Assembly (NCBI GenBank): GCA_914767715.1
Contig: OU612074.1
Coordinates: 6,215,501 to 6,279,500 of the forward strand
Direction: 5' to 3'
From: Membranipora membranacea
Lineage: Eukaryota; Bryozoa; Gymnolaemata; Cheilostomatida; Membraniporidae
DNA: 64,000 bases
The notes under the pieces were generated by a model, which saw nothing but the letters and a program-made list of their open reading frames with translations, did not search any database and had not been told where the DNA came from. The first letter of the stretch is position 1; the number at the start of each line of letters is the position of its first letter. Positions 13,301-23,941 of this stretch are shown here, one piece after another. A program made the translations under genes and the position numbers.

Positions 13301-15643
13301 CGGCCAATGACTGTTACAGATTTAGATAAACTCACTACTTGTGGCAAATCATGATTCCTCTGTGGATGTCTGTTGCAGGTAGGGTTAGAAGTGAGAGTAA
13401 AATTAGACTTAGACAATAGACTATTTGAACCATGTTACGCCAAACTAAGGGTAGATATGAGAAAATCAGATGAGAGTCGTCTTCATCCGGAAAAAGAAAG
13501 TGTGACTCCCGAAAAATCTAGGTGATGGACACACCAAAATAAAATGAATGCCTCTTGTGGCCGGACGTGGCCAGATGCTATTACAAGTCAGCCACATACC
13601 ATAATCCTATCCTTCTAAGCCTTGTCGGTTTGGTGGAAGATAGAACCTCCCACTAGACCACCCAAGCTTGTCAAGACTTTTTCATCAAAACTCAGAGCAT
13701 ACGCAAAGTAACGAATTTATATTTCAGTGATGCTGACTTTTGTATTTTGCAGATATTGGCAACAATAACGGGAATTGTGTGGGTAACTGCTTCCACAACA
13801 ATCTCGGCAATAATAACGGCAACCACAACTCCGACACTCAAGGTAATATATCTCACACTTTAGTAATGTGATAAACCCTTCGGTTCATTTCTTAATTAAT
13901 GGAAGACAGTGACTTTTAGCAAAGAATTGACTATTTAGCTGCTTTGAATATATCTAGCATGAATCTAATAAACGATGAATTACAAATCCAGCAGCAGTTT
14001 TAGAATTGTAGTTAACACTTATTGCCAGATCTACTGAACAACAGCCTTCAATTGTCTAGTTAAAAGGGCCCCATGTTTTTAAACATAATCTTTTTAAGGC
14101 AATGAATAACATCCAATGTGTTGGCTCTGACTTGTTGGTGCCAACACACTGGCTACATCTTATGAGGAGCTGTTATAAAATTGTGAAATATCTTTTGATA
14201 TTGAATTTTACTCAAATTTGAATGTTTTTTTACAGATCGAGGAAACAATTTGGGCAATTGCAGAGGTAACTGCTTCCATCTGAACTTGGGAAATAATCAG
14301 GATAATGGTCAAATCTCCAAAGGTATGATCTATGATGAGATTGAGCACCTCAAATCAACATAATATAAGACTTTGTCTTATCTTAATTGTCTAATGACTT
14401 TGATCTCACTAAAAGGAAACTTGATAGCAGCTTACCGACAACTAAGATATCTACTATTTTTCTTCGACTTCGAAAACTTCTTACAGTTTGGAAAATCCAA
14501 TTTCAGATAAACCCCTTAATTCATTATAATCTTTGTTTGCAGATGACAGTAAGAACCAACAATACAGTTTCCGTACTAATTCCCCTACAAAGTTCTCGTG
14601 TTACGGGAACTGCTTCCCCAGTAAGCAGCCTGGTAATCCCCAGATAACAAAAACCCCTCGAGAGGAAGTGGCACACAGTCCTATGACATGTCTCGGCAAA
14701 GATGGTATGTTTAATCTATAAATAACAAAACTCACGTGAATTTATATTCTTGATACCCTGTGATACCGGGTGGGAACACTTGATGTTCCTTGGTTTTGTT
14801 ATCTGCGGTATCAGTATAGGTCTACGGACTGTATTCCAATGTGGAACAGAAACATTTAAGGTCGGATGCCCTTCCTGACACCATCGTGATAGGCGGGGAA
14901 TCGAACAAGGAACATATTGAGTGAAAGACCCATGCCCTTCCTTTTGTACCACGGCCACCCCTACCTAGAAATAGTGTGACCAGATAATAAACAAGTGTGA
15001 ATAATACATATCGGATAGTCAGGGATGGATGCATGATATTTATTACATTTAATCTTCATTATTTGTATTTTCACCATAAAATATGTGCATTATAGTAGGG
15101 AAGTATACATTGCAAGAATGGGATCGATTTACTTTATTGCATTACACTCCGGGTGAAAACCATTGCGTAATTATGTGGTTCAATCTGTAAATCTTACTAT
15201 GTAAAGGGAAAATCCCCTTGAGAATGGTAGGATTATGAATTTCGTCACAAAATTCTAGTAGGAAATAATTCCGATTATGAAAACTGTACAGAAGTTGTAC
15301 CCTTTCCCCGCCAGAGCAACATCTGAACATCTGAATTCTGAAAATGAAGACAATTATGAAAGAATAACAATGTTTTTGGTCTCTTATTAGCAATTATCAA
15401 TCTAGTGTTACCGTTGCTGTTCAAATATTGACTCGAAAACCTAATTTTGTAGGATTCAGGTACTACATCGGACCTCAGACATACTGTGTAGAGCTGTGGC
15501 GATCAGGACTATATACATCACCATCAAGAACATACTGTGGAAAAGGACAGGCTTTTGACCTTGACATTTGCGCCTGTAATCATTGGCTACTTGTTGGTGT
15601 AGAAGGTTCATGTAGAAGTGGAACGGGGCAAAATACTGAATAA
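10384..15643 (+). CDS. Secreted Asn/Gly-rich GNC-repeat protein (8 exons, 299 aa), unrecognised
   Basis: Exons: 10384-10421, 10851-11002, 12417-12506, 12998-13087, 13753-13842, 14236-14322, 14543-14704, 15453-15643; every junction is GT-AG with matching phase. The signal peptide (MDHHFLQAAMLFL then MVTMAHC) is split between exons 1 and 2. Exons 3-6 are phase 1-1, 87-90 bp, each encoding one module of about 30 residues of the form D-x-G-N-N-x-G-N-C-x-G-N-C followed by Asn/Gly repeats. Exon 7 keeps a degenerate CYGNC. The last exon, with the end of exon 7, forms a six-Cys domain containing TYCGKGQAFDLDICAC, weakly reminiscent of chitin-binding peritrophin (CBM14) domains. An extracellular matrix, mucus or mineral-associated role is inference only. 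The AATAAA is at 15854. Confidence 0.72.
12735..12820 (+). mobile_element. Non-LTR retrotransposon 3' fragment C, intronic
   Basis: The plus strand reads MKYRGALGRDCFLRQLILTLN, closely matching the C-terminus of relic B (GRDCFLRHITLILNEILF). It lies in the intron between GNC-repeat exons at 12506 and 12998. Confidence 0.6.
14815..14965 (-). mobile_element. tRNA-derived SINE candidate, intronic
   Basis: Contains GGTCGGATGCCCTTCCTGAC, then GATAGGCGGGGAATCGAAC. The latter holds the complement of a B-box and matches the arrangement at about 2895-2915. It lies in the last intron of the GNC-repeat gene. Confidence 0.45.
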
Positions 15644-15853
15644 CAGTTTTAAGACATGTTATGGGTAATATATTTATTCCGGTAAAATAGTCATAATATC
15701 CAACTATTTACAGTCAATTTTGATTAATGAGTGCTATTATATACCACAAGACCCGTAATTATTTTAAGTTACATTTTTTACCATATAGCGGCAAAGCTCT
15801 ACTTTTTATGTATGACATATATTATTATTCAATACACAGCCTAACCAAAATAC

Positions 15854-15859
15854 AATAAA
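15854..15859 (+). terminator. AATAAA polyadenylation signal of the GNC-repeat gene
   Basis: Canonical hexamer 211 bp after the stop and 122 bp before the stop codon of the convergent CREBRF-like gene. Confidence 0.55.
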
Positions 15860-15980
15860 CTTCTTTCAATCAGAGTAGCCTAAGAATAGCAACACCAAAA
15901 TACACAGCAGTTCTGCAACAAAAATGAATTTACTTTAGCTGACAACGATGTTTCCAAGTGGCCTTGAAAAAATCCTAATC

Positions 15981-18827
15981 CTAATCCTTAGCAGGTGAGC
16001 CCTGAATCTCAGAGGAGGTCTGGTGCTCTAGCGTGTCTTGCTTCAGTTCTGTCTCAACGCTACTTTCGCTCTCATCAATGACAAGAATCTTCTCTCTTTC
16101 CTCAGCTTCTTGATATTCTTCTAACATCTGGTTAACGTAATCACCTGTTCTACCAGCGACAAGTGTCATTGAACCCAAATATTCTTCCTTTATTTCTTCA
16201 ATCTCTTTTGTTAGATTAAGTTTTGGCGAAGCTTTTACTATGGTCCTTTTCATCTCCGCAATCATGGTACTCAAAGCATCTGTATGTAAAATAAAGCGAT
16301 CACCAATGATGACAATTATGTTGGAAAGACTCAAAAAATGTTGACCTTATCATCATTGTAATGCACTTTGATGATCTCCCAAGACTGAAAGCAAAGCGCT
16401 ATTGATTCTCAGATACTGAAGGCTGACCAAAGGTCATTTTTGGTTAGAATTTTGACCATTTCATTATCGTTCTGTATTTGATGACTTCAAGATTGGCAGC
16501 AATGCGCTATTCTATTCATAGATACTGCAGGCTGACCGAAGGTCATTCTTACATAATAAAAACTTACATCTTTCATCTTCCAGACCAGCGTAGATTATTT
16601 TGTTTGCTTCATGATTAGCTCTTTTTCTCAATCGGCACTGTCTGAAATTAACGTAAGACAATGATACATAATAATAATATAACAATAATATATAATACAT
16701 ATCCATCTAGCCTGTCTTGACAAGCTTCATTCGACAGCTGGGGAGGGGGTGGGAACAAAGCTTTTCTCATCCACCCAAGACAGGCTAATATCGATCTAGT
16801 TGTGAGATTGTTTGCATCTTTCTAGTCAGGTTAGACCAGACACAACTAACACATGGTCTAGAGAACCAAAGTATTTGGAAACTAGCATAATGGTTAAGAT
16901 GGTTAACAATAACAAGGAGTTGTCCCTGCATCAACAGGTTATGTTTAGAGTCAGTTGAGATAAGCATGATAACATTTGATAAACTGTATCCTCTGAAACC
17001 TGATAATATTGCTGTTAGCGATTATAAAAATTGTACCTTATTTTATCAATAACTTACTCAGATGACAATCTCATCTTTTTCTTCCTATCCTCACTCAAAT
17101 CAAGCGAGAGCTTGCTGAGTGCTGAGTTAAGATCTGCAAGCTTAGTTCCAAGTCCTGCCAAAACCTCAACATTTGGGGTCAAATCATTGCCATCCCCAAG
17201 CCTCGGCCGACCAAAATGACTGTAAGAGTGTTGGGTGCTTCCATTGAAAACTGGGTCGATAAAAGGTAAAGGTTGGTGGGGGTCATCAGTAGATGGCAAA
17301 TTGGTTTTCATAGGTTTAGCCTTAGGGCCCTTTGGTTGAAGTTTGTAGATCCAGAAGCTAGAAGAGCCCGTACTCGGGAGGTATCTAGTTGCACTCTTTG
17401 ATTCCTCGGCTGTTTCTACCACTAATGGAATCATTGGTGGTAGTTCCTCTTCCTCCGCCTCTGATTCTGTGAAAATGTTCAGATGAACATTGGTTAAATC
17501 CGCAGTAACAGATCAAACTGCATGAAGAAACCAATTTCCCGCCACGCAGAATCAGTAATGAATAAAGGCCAAAACAAAAGCAAAGAAAATGGCATAACTA
17601 CTGCATTACTACTCAGATAAACATGTCAAAGCAATCTCAGTTGCAATAGTTTATTTACTATACCAACCCTTATTTGTCATGATAGATTGCGTAATTACAC
17701 TGTTACTGTGTTTGAAATGTAAAAATCAACCTACCTGCTGACAGAGAGCCGTGTGAGTCAGTTGACTCAGAAGACGGATACGTATCTAGATATCCTCTAG
17801 CGCTAAGCTCATCCACATCCATATCATCAGCGTCCCTTACACCAATCATCTCATAGTATGACTGGCCGCTAGCTCTCTCCCATGGGTCATCTGCATGACT
17901 GTCTGCTGCAGACGAAGATGAAAGTATATCGTAGGCATGAGAGTACTCTGGAGGTAAACTGCTAGAAGTGGCAGGATATTCTCCGCCTTTCGACATCGTT
18001 GGTGTCAAAGATTTTGCTGGGGAACTTGATTCAATGTTTGAGGGTTCAGTTGATTGAACTGGTAATACGGTCGCCACTGCGCTAACCTCTTCAGACGACT
18101 TTGGTTTGTTAACGATGGATTGCATAGTGTGAGGCTTGAAGATTTGAGTCCTCCTTCCAAATGATGCGATTGATGGTAAAGTTTGGTGCGGTGCAATAAC
18201 AGACACATTTGGTAATGAGCCCTTCAGCCCGTGTGGTGGCGGGATGCTGGGTGTCTTAAATTCTGACACTATCTTTACAGGAGGAGGTATAACTGTGTGT
18301 ACATTAAGTTGCTGTGGCATCGCAGGCCCTGTTCTGGCTACACTGAACCTTGGATCAAATATGGTGGGTGTTGACTCAGCGGGAGAACTTCCTGAAACGG
18401 ATGTCCTTTTCAAATAGTTGACTGAACCTTGATCCGATTTAGCAGGATGTGTTTGTTCCTTTGTCTCCCCCTCCGACGCCACAAGTGCAGGATTCCCATC
18501 GTCTCCAGTGGATAATATCAGAGCAACTTGAGGGAGATGAGGTGAGTTAGTCTGTAAAGCTTCAACAGATGCATGTCTTGGCTGTTGCAATTTAACATTT
18601 GGCTTTGTAGCTCGGAAAACTTTTCCAAGTTTTCCAAGGTATTGCCTGCTATTAAAAGCTCCACCAACTACATTCTGTTTTCCCCGTTCAGAACTCTTTG
18701 TTACAGATAAGTCCAATGGATCATCTGATCGTTGTTCTTTCATACCTGCTGTATTTGCTACTGAAATACCATCAGACTTATTACTCATGTTGTCTGAGGC
18801 TTGTTGTGTTTCAGTTGTCTTCGCCAT
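15981..18827 (-). CDS. CREBRF: CREBRF-like transcriptional regulator (4 coding exons, 624 aa)
   Basis: Coding exons: 18827-17735, 17466-17058, 16641-16568, 16279-15981, all with phase-matched GT-AG junctions. Vertebrate CREBRF has about 640 residues. The diagnostic part is C-terminal: DLTPN followed by a helical stretch, then an atypical bZIP basic region CRLRKRANHEANKI (residues 503-516) with a short helix, and a final VAGRTGDYVNQML motif (566-578). All three occur in that order in CREBRF, the CREB3/Luman regulator whose fly relative is REPTOR, a TOR and stress effector. The N-terminal 360 residues are Ser/Pro-rich, presumably disordered, and not visibly conserved. The 18899 exon starts just after an acceptor and is open without an ATG until 18827, so that ATG was chosen. 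A non-coding 5' exon ends at about 19168. Confidence 0.85.
16341..16552. repeat. Tandem duplication of about 110 bp in a CREBRF-like intron
   Basis: Two adjacent copies (about 16341-16440 and 16451-16552) share GCGCTATT, AGATACTG and AGGCTGACC...AGGTCATT in the same order. They lie between coding exons at 16279 and 16568. Confidence 0.65.
16706..16790. mobile_element. Short foldback element, copy 1
   Basis: Begins TAGCCTGTCTTGACAAGCTT and ends with AAGACAGGCTA, giving inverted termini around a G-rich centre. The same termini occur at 24299-24349 and, half only, at 55094. Confidence 0.6.
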
Positions 18828-19167
18828 AATGCGTACCTTCCCACTTCCTTGTGTAGTTGGATGATTGCAATAAACCTCATAAGCAAATAGCTTAGTCACC
18901 TGAACAATAAAAATTTAGGAACAAATGATAATTGCACCTTGTTAACATTTCACCACCAGTGGGAATAACTCAGAAAGCTAGGCCAGTTTGGGCAAGTTCA
19001 ATTTGTGAAAGAATTATTGATTGCTCAGCTAGCCCGATATCTTTCGGTTCAAGCTGGATCTAATGCATGGCCAGAATGCATTACGTTTTGGATTGCAGTG
19101 CTGTCTCATAACTGTACACTCTAATACTGCCAAATCATGATTAAAAACAAAATAAATCGTAACTTAC

Positions 19168-20030
19168 CTTGTAGCACCGAAGAATCACCCCTTCTTATAA
19201 TGCAAGCTTTTAAAAAATGAGCTCACTAACAAACTAGCAACGAAGCTAGTAAAATGAAACTGCATGCCAAATTCTAATAAATCAATGGTATGCATAGTTG
19301 CAGCTGCAAGCGTTGGGTGGTTGATCACAATGTTCCACAGTTGAAAGACTATATGAACCAGTTTATCGATAAAATGGCAGGTATTATCTTTGCCAACAAA
19401 TACACACAATACATTGTAAAGGGCCTGGGTTTTCCATTACTCATTGGAAAACCCAACTTCTCCGTATCAAAGTTGCATTATTGGCCAATCATAAACCATA
19501 CTATAATTACATCCACTTGGCGCAACGTTATCTCTTGTATTGATAAATGACATTCAGTTGGAAAGATGCCAAGGAGTGCAAACAATATAAGCACACACAA
19601 CAGACCTTATAAGGAAGCCTCTTGACCTGAGGGCAATCTGCGGTTGAGCCAAACTTTTGCAAAATTGATAACATTTAAGTATATAGTGAACTTTTGTCAC
19701 CACTTTGAATATAAACATTTTAGCAACCAGTTCCTCAACCCATCAATCAAAGTTTAGGACATTTAGATTGTAAATAAATACCATAGTATGATAAATACCA
19801 TATTACATGAATATATATTACATGTCTATTCTCTATACAAATGATATGTATGTATGGTTTGCTTGTCCGGGCTTTTCCAATAAGAGACTGCTGATACTTC
19901 CACCATAATAAGAAAACCCTGGAATTTGCACCAGTTGCTGGTCAATAAGATATATAGAATTGAAAATGTACAGCATCATTTGAAATTAGGTAACAGGTAT
20001 AGCTCTCTGTAGTGACGTGAGTCACTGCAT
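19168..20030 (-). promoter_or_regulatory. CREBRF-like 5' untranslated exon end and upstream region
   Basis: A strong minus-strand donor (ACAAG before GTAAGTT at 19167) with no plausible coding frame suggests a 5' UTR exon ending at 19168 and spliced to 18899. Upstream lie a 10-bp-stem hairpin (about 19427-19454) and, at about 20011, GTGACGTGAGTCAC, which combines CRE-half and AP-1-like bZIP sites. The promoter assignment is inference. Confidence 0.35.
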
Positions 20031-20039
20031 GGTAAAATA

Positions 20040-20306
20040 TTATAATTTTGTTATAACAGGACAACTTCTAATAAACTCAGGAGCAAAATACCTAGCCAGT
20101 GTTCTTAAACTTTGTGTTACATGCCTATCTTCCCACAAATAAAAGCACGCCTCTATCTGTTTGTCGTTGAATATGTTAACAGGCGCATGTGTCCATTTTT
20201 GACGTTCAGTTCGTAAGAACACTCTCACACCATAGACGGAACACTGTTGAGTGGGTCGTCGAAGGCCTATCACATTAAGACAAGTATTCAAAGCTAGATG
20301 ACTCAT
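20040..20306 (-). other. Open frame of 88 codons, unassigned
   Basis: An ATG-initiated frame lying between the CREBRF-like 5' region and the ELP6 stop. It has no recognisable domain, signal peptide, splice context or transposon similarity. It could be a small gene, an exon fragment or chance. Confidence 0.12.
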
Positions 20307-21019
20307 CTGTGGCTGTAACTATGAATAGCTCTTTAGTAAGAAGAACTGGCAATTACAAAATTGTGAAATTTGATTAAGAATCTTTGCGCTATTCACTGGC
20401 TAGGAAAGGAGGAAGCGATGTGCATGTGATGTGTTATGCAAATAAATTGTTGGAGTTCTTCTACATGAAATCATTTCACAAGCATGTTGATCGGAAAGCA
20501 TTTCATTGACCTCCATTGGGGATCAATAAGGGTTTAGTTTGTGTCTTTGAATAGTTTATTGCTTCCTTCTATTTTAACTTGATAACATGGTACAATCAAT
20601 TGTTTCTTCATCCAATACATTCAGATGCTACTGTAAAGAGAGTTGTCACTCAAATTACTTGTATTTGTATAGTGTATTGATTTAAAAGGTTCGTCATCAT
20701 CCATCCTCTTTGGATATGATGAGAACAAATATCTCAAATTTATAAGGAGCGGTAATCCACAAAAAAAGATAGCTTGGCTAATCAGTGTACACTACAAATT
20801 GTGGCAAAGTGGTATTCCACTATCGACCAGGAAATGTCACCACGTTCCCAAATATTACAGCACAGCTTTCTATTGTTCAGTTAAAGTTTTAAAAAAAAGG
20901 GTCAAAACTATTTAATAATGCAGTGGTTGTTTCCACTTGTTCAAAGAGAGGACAATTCCGCAACCTTGTATAGACAATTCGAGTAGCGCCTGGGTAACAA
21001 GAAATGTTGATGGGATCAA

Positions 21020-23941
21020 TCAAAGCACTGCAGGAGATGCTCCAACAGCGAATAGCTTCAGATCACGTTCTGTTGTCTTGTAGTGATAGCACTGTGGGAC
21101 GGGTGCATGTAAACTCTTTCTCTGTCTCACTGTCAGCTGAAAAAAACAGTTATGAAACCATGTTAGGAGAAAGCCTCTCTTTACCATAAATTTTCTGATT
21201 GAATTCAGATAAAAAGAGATCTTCTATTCACAAATAATTTGGCACAAATCTGGAGGTTTTAACAATAAACAGAAGATATAGCCCTTTTGTAAAAAACCCA
21301 CAAGTTGTTTGAGACAATTTCATCTACATTAGACCAGGGACCATTCTCCCTGATTAGACAGTGATGTGAGTAAGAGCAAACTGACTAGAGTGTTGATTGG
21401 CAGGCCAACTCAAGTACAGTATAACTTATCAGATTCCTTTTCTACCACAACAGCAAACCATCCAAACATAGGAACCTTAGTTTTTAATGTTTGACTTCCC
21501 AGCAAACAAACAATATTGGGACAAGATGGTCACAAGACTCTGACGATGTTGGGAAAATTTGGATAATATTGAAACACATTATTGACGTGGTATTTATTTG
21601 TATACACGAGTAAAAACTGCTGTAATATTGTTTGACCTATTTGATAAAGCCTACTCCAAATACCCCTAGCTCACCTGCCCATGCACATCCTTAGAGAGCC
21701 CTGTGGAGAGCTCGTCCACCTGTAAGGTGAGGTCACTCCAGTGATGTAACTGATTACTAAGTGAGCACAACTCCACCGGATACAAACTTGAGTCAAATCT
21801 GCTACATGTCGTCAGTATGGATGTGAATATCTCAGCATACTTCAGCTTTAGATTACATATAAGATTGAGGATATCACCTGTTTTGGAACCTATAAGAAGA
21901 TGATAACAATCAATAGTTAATATGTGATCTGTCTGTAATATCACATACTAATGATGGATGTAGCAACAACTGAGGGGCAGGGCAAGGCCTTGCATTTCAT
22001 AGGTTGTTGCTCACACTAGAGTTAAATTTTGTAGCCCTGATATCTATCAACATACTCAATCCCTGATGGAGAAAAGAACCATGGGTTGTGTTATCAGAGC
22101 TGTATCCATTGCTACCAGTTTCGATTTGAAGTTGAGAAAATATCATTTGGAATGCATTATATCTTGAGGTTCGAGGGTGTGGATCAATCGTCACCAATAA
22201 TTCCTAATCTTACGACACCAAACAAGAATAGAATCTGTAACAACGGACTCAACAACCTTCAAGCCCCAGCAGTAACAAGTCCAACAACATCCACATATGA
22301 GAACTTGTACAAATCTAAAAATGTCAACCTGAAATTTTTGGATGATTGGCAGGGGAGAGCCAACTCCCAAAAATATAGCGGGGTTTTGAACCAAAAGGAT
22401 ATGAAATCCCTAAAGTTTCTTACATTTAAAGCGTGGACAGTTAACCTTCTAGTCCAAGTCATACCTAAATCAGATAGAGCTGTGAGGTCATCAACTATAA
22501 GCAGACATGGACCTTTCCCAGCAGTAAATGTATGAGATTCCTTAAGCTTAGCTTCAAGCTGACTGAGTATCTCTGAGCATGGGTCGTATAACATGCTGTT
22601 CTGTGTACTGGATGTTATCGAGTCGGTCTACAATCATATCAGTAAAAGTCACTGAGGTATTGCTGCTTACCGATAAAAAAACAATTGAGAAGCTCAATAA
22701 TATTCTCAAAATTTATTATGACTATGAATTTTACCTGGTGTTATACACATAATATACATATCAAAACCTTAAAACGCAACTGTGCATTGAGGTGATGGAT
22801 CTGGCTGACTTTTTAAAATTCTCTGACAGATTTACTACAAATATTATGCTAAATCAAATTTGTCCGGGGCCTCTGAATACGATGGGTGCAATATATCGCC
22901 TGAATTCTGACTGATTTATTCTATCTCAGTCCCCCTCATAAGACAAGACACATAATCTTATGTCAGAATTTAGTCCAGGCTACTGAAATCAATCAAATCA
23001 ATTTTCATACAGCAGCACACAGCCTATACCCACTGACTATATCGTGTTTGAGGTGTTGCATAGTGCACTTTTCATCTAATTTTTTGAGACATGGAAAGTG
23101 TCTGTATATCAATTGCTCAAAAAATGAGATGTTCTGAACCATGGCTCAGCAAATGTCATGTTACAAAACAATGCGCTATGTATTATGTAGCCTCAGGATT
23201 ATGACTAGATAAAAGTCAGACAGCTAAGCATAATTGCATCATTATTTCGACTTACCTCATTGTTACAGCTCTCATTTGGGTTAAGACTATTAGTGAGAAC
23301 AGGTACAGCCAGGAACAGACCATCAGTGATTGCGTTCTCTAAGTTTGTACCCAGTTTGTGTTGGATCACTTTGTAGTTGGAATAAGTTTGTGAGCAAGTC
23401 AACAAACACACCTACAATATATCAAGTACAAGGTAAGAATGTTGCAGTGCTTGTAATGTTACCTATACACAGCCCGTAAGCCAATTTGATAGATTTTCAA
23501 TTTATGTCATCATCCGATTGTCTCAATAAAGCTTTGGCTACCGTAACCTTGTGAGGTTATTAAAATAATATAGCAAGTAGAAAGAAGATCAGTAGCATGT
23601 TGGAATTTATCTTCTATTCTGATTCCATAGTTATTTCCGTTTCTTATCTGGGGAGCTTTACAATCAAGAAGAAATATGTGCCGATAATTCTTGGTGTTTT
23701 CGATGCCCGACTAAGCTATTTCGGAACAGTTCAAGAGTGAGAGACATGTAAAGGTGACAGAATGTTTAAGACCATGACTTACTCTAAACTTTCTTTTGAG
23801 GAAGTAGCTGATGAAGTGGTGAGTGAGGAAAGAGCAGTTAGCGATACCACATCCGTCAGCGCTGTGCTCGACATGTACAAAACTCAGTCCTTCCAGAGGA
23901 TTACTCTCCGTCCTCAACAGCTTATTCAGCTCCTCAAACAT
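21020..23941 (-). CDS. ELP6: Elongator complex protein 6 (5 exons, 269 aa)
   Basis: Exons: 23941-23783, 23411-23256, 22627-22465, 21889-21675, 21136-21020; phases 0, 0, 1, 0 match throughout. ELP6 belongs to the RecA-like Elp4-Elp5-Elp6 ring of Elongator, which supports tRNA wobble-uridine modification in the cytosol. The evidence is the MFEELNKLL start and the TYSNYKVIQHKLGTNL segment. These are followed by the Walker-B-like LLIVDDLTALSDLG strand, VDELSTGLSKDVHGQ and the terminal FAVGASPAVL. All have counterparts in the same order in vertebrate ELP6, which is 266 residues, so length and both ends agree. As usual for this subunit, no Walker A P-loop is seen. The gene is intact and head-to-head with RWDD1. 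Confidence 0.93.

Noticed and set aside
13480-13690. tRNA-like A-box (TGGTCTAGTGG on the minus strand) in a GNC-repeat intron
   Set aside because: No convincing B-box at the right distance and no cloverleaf. At most an old SINE fragment.
18005-18208. 67-codon minus-strand frame within the CREBRF-like exon
   Set aside because: Alternative frame of a real exon.
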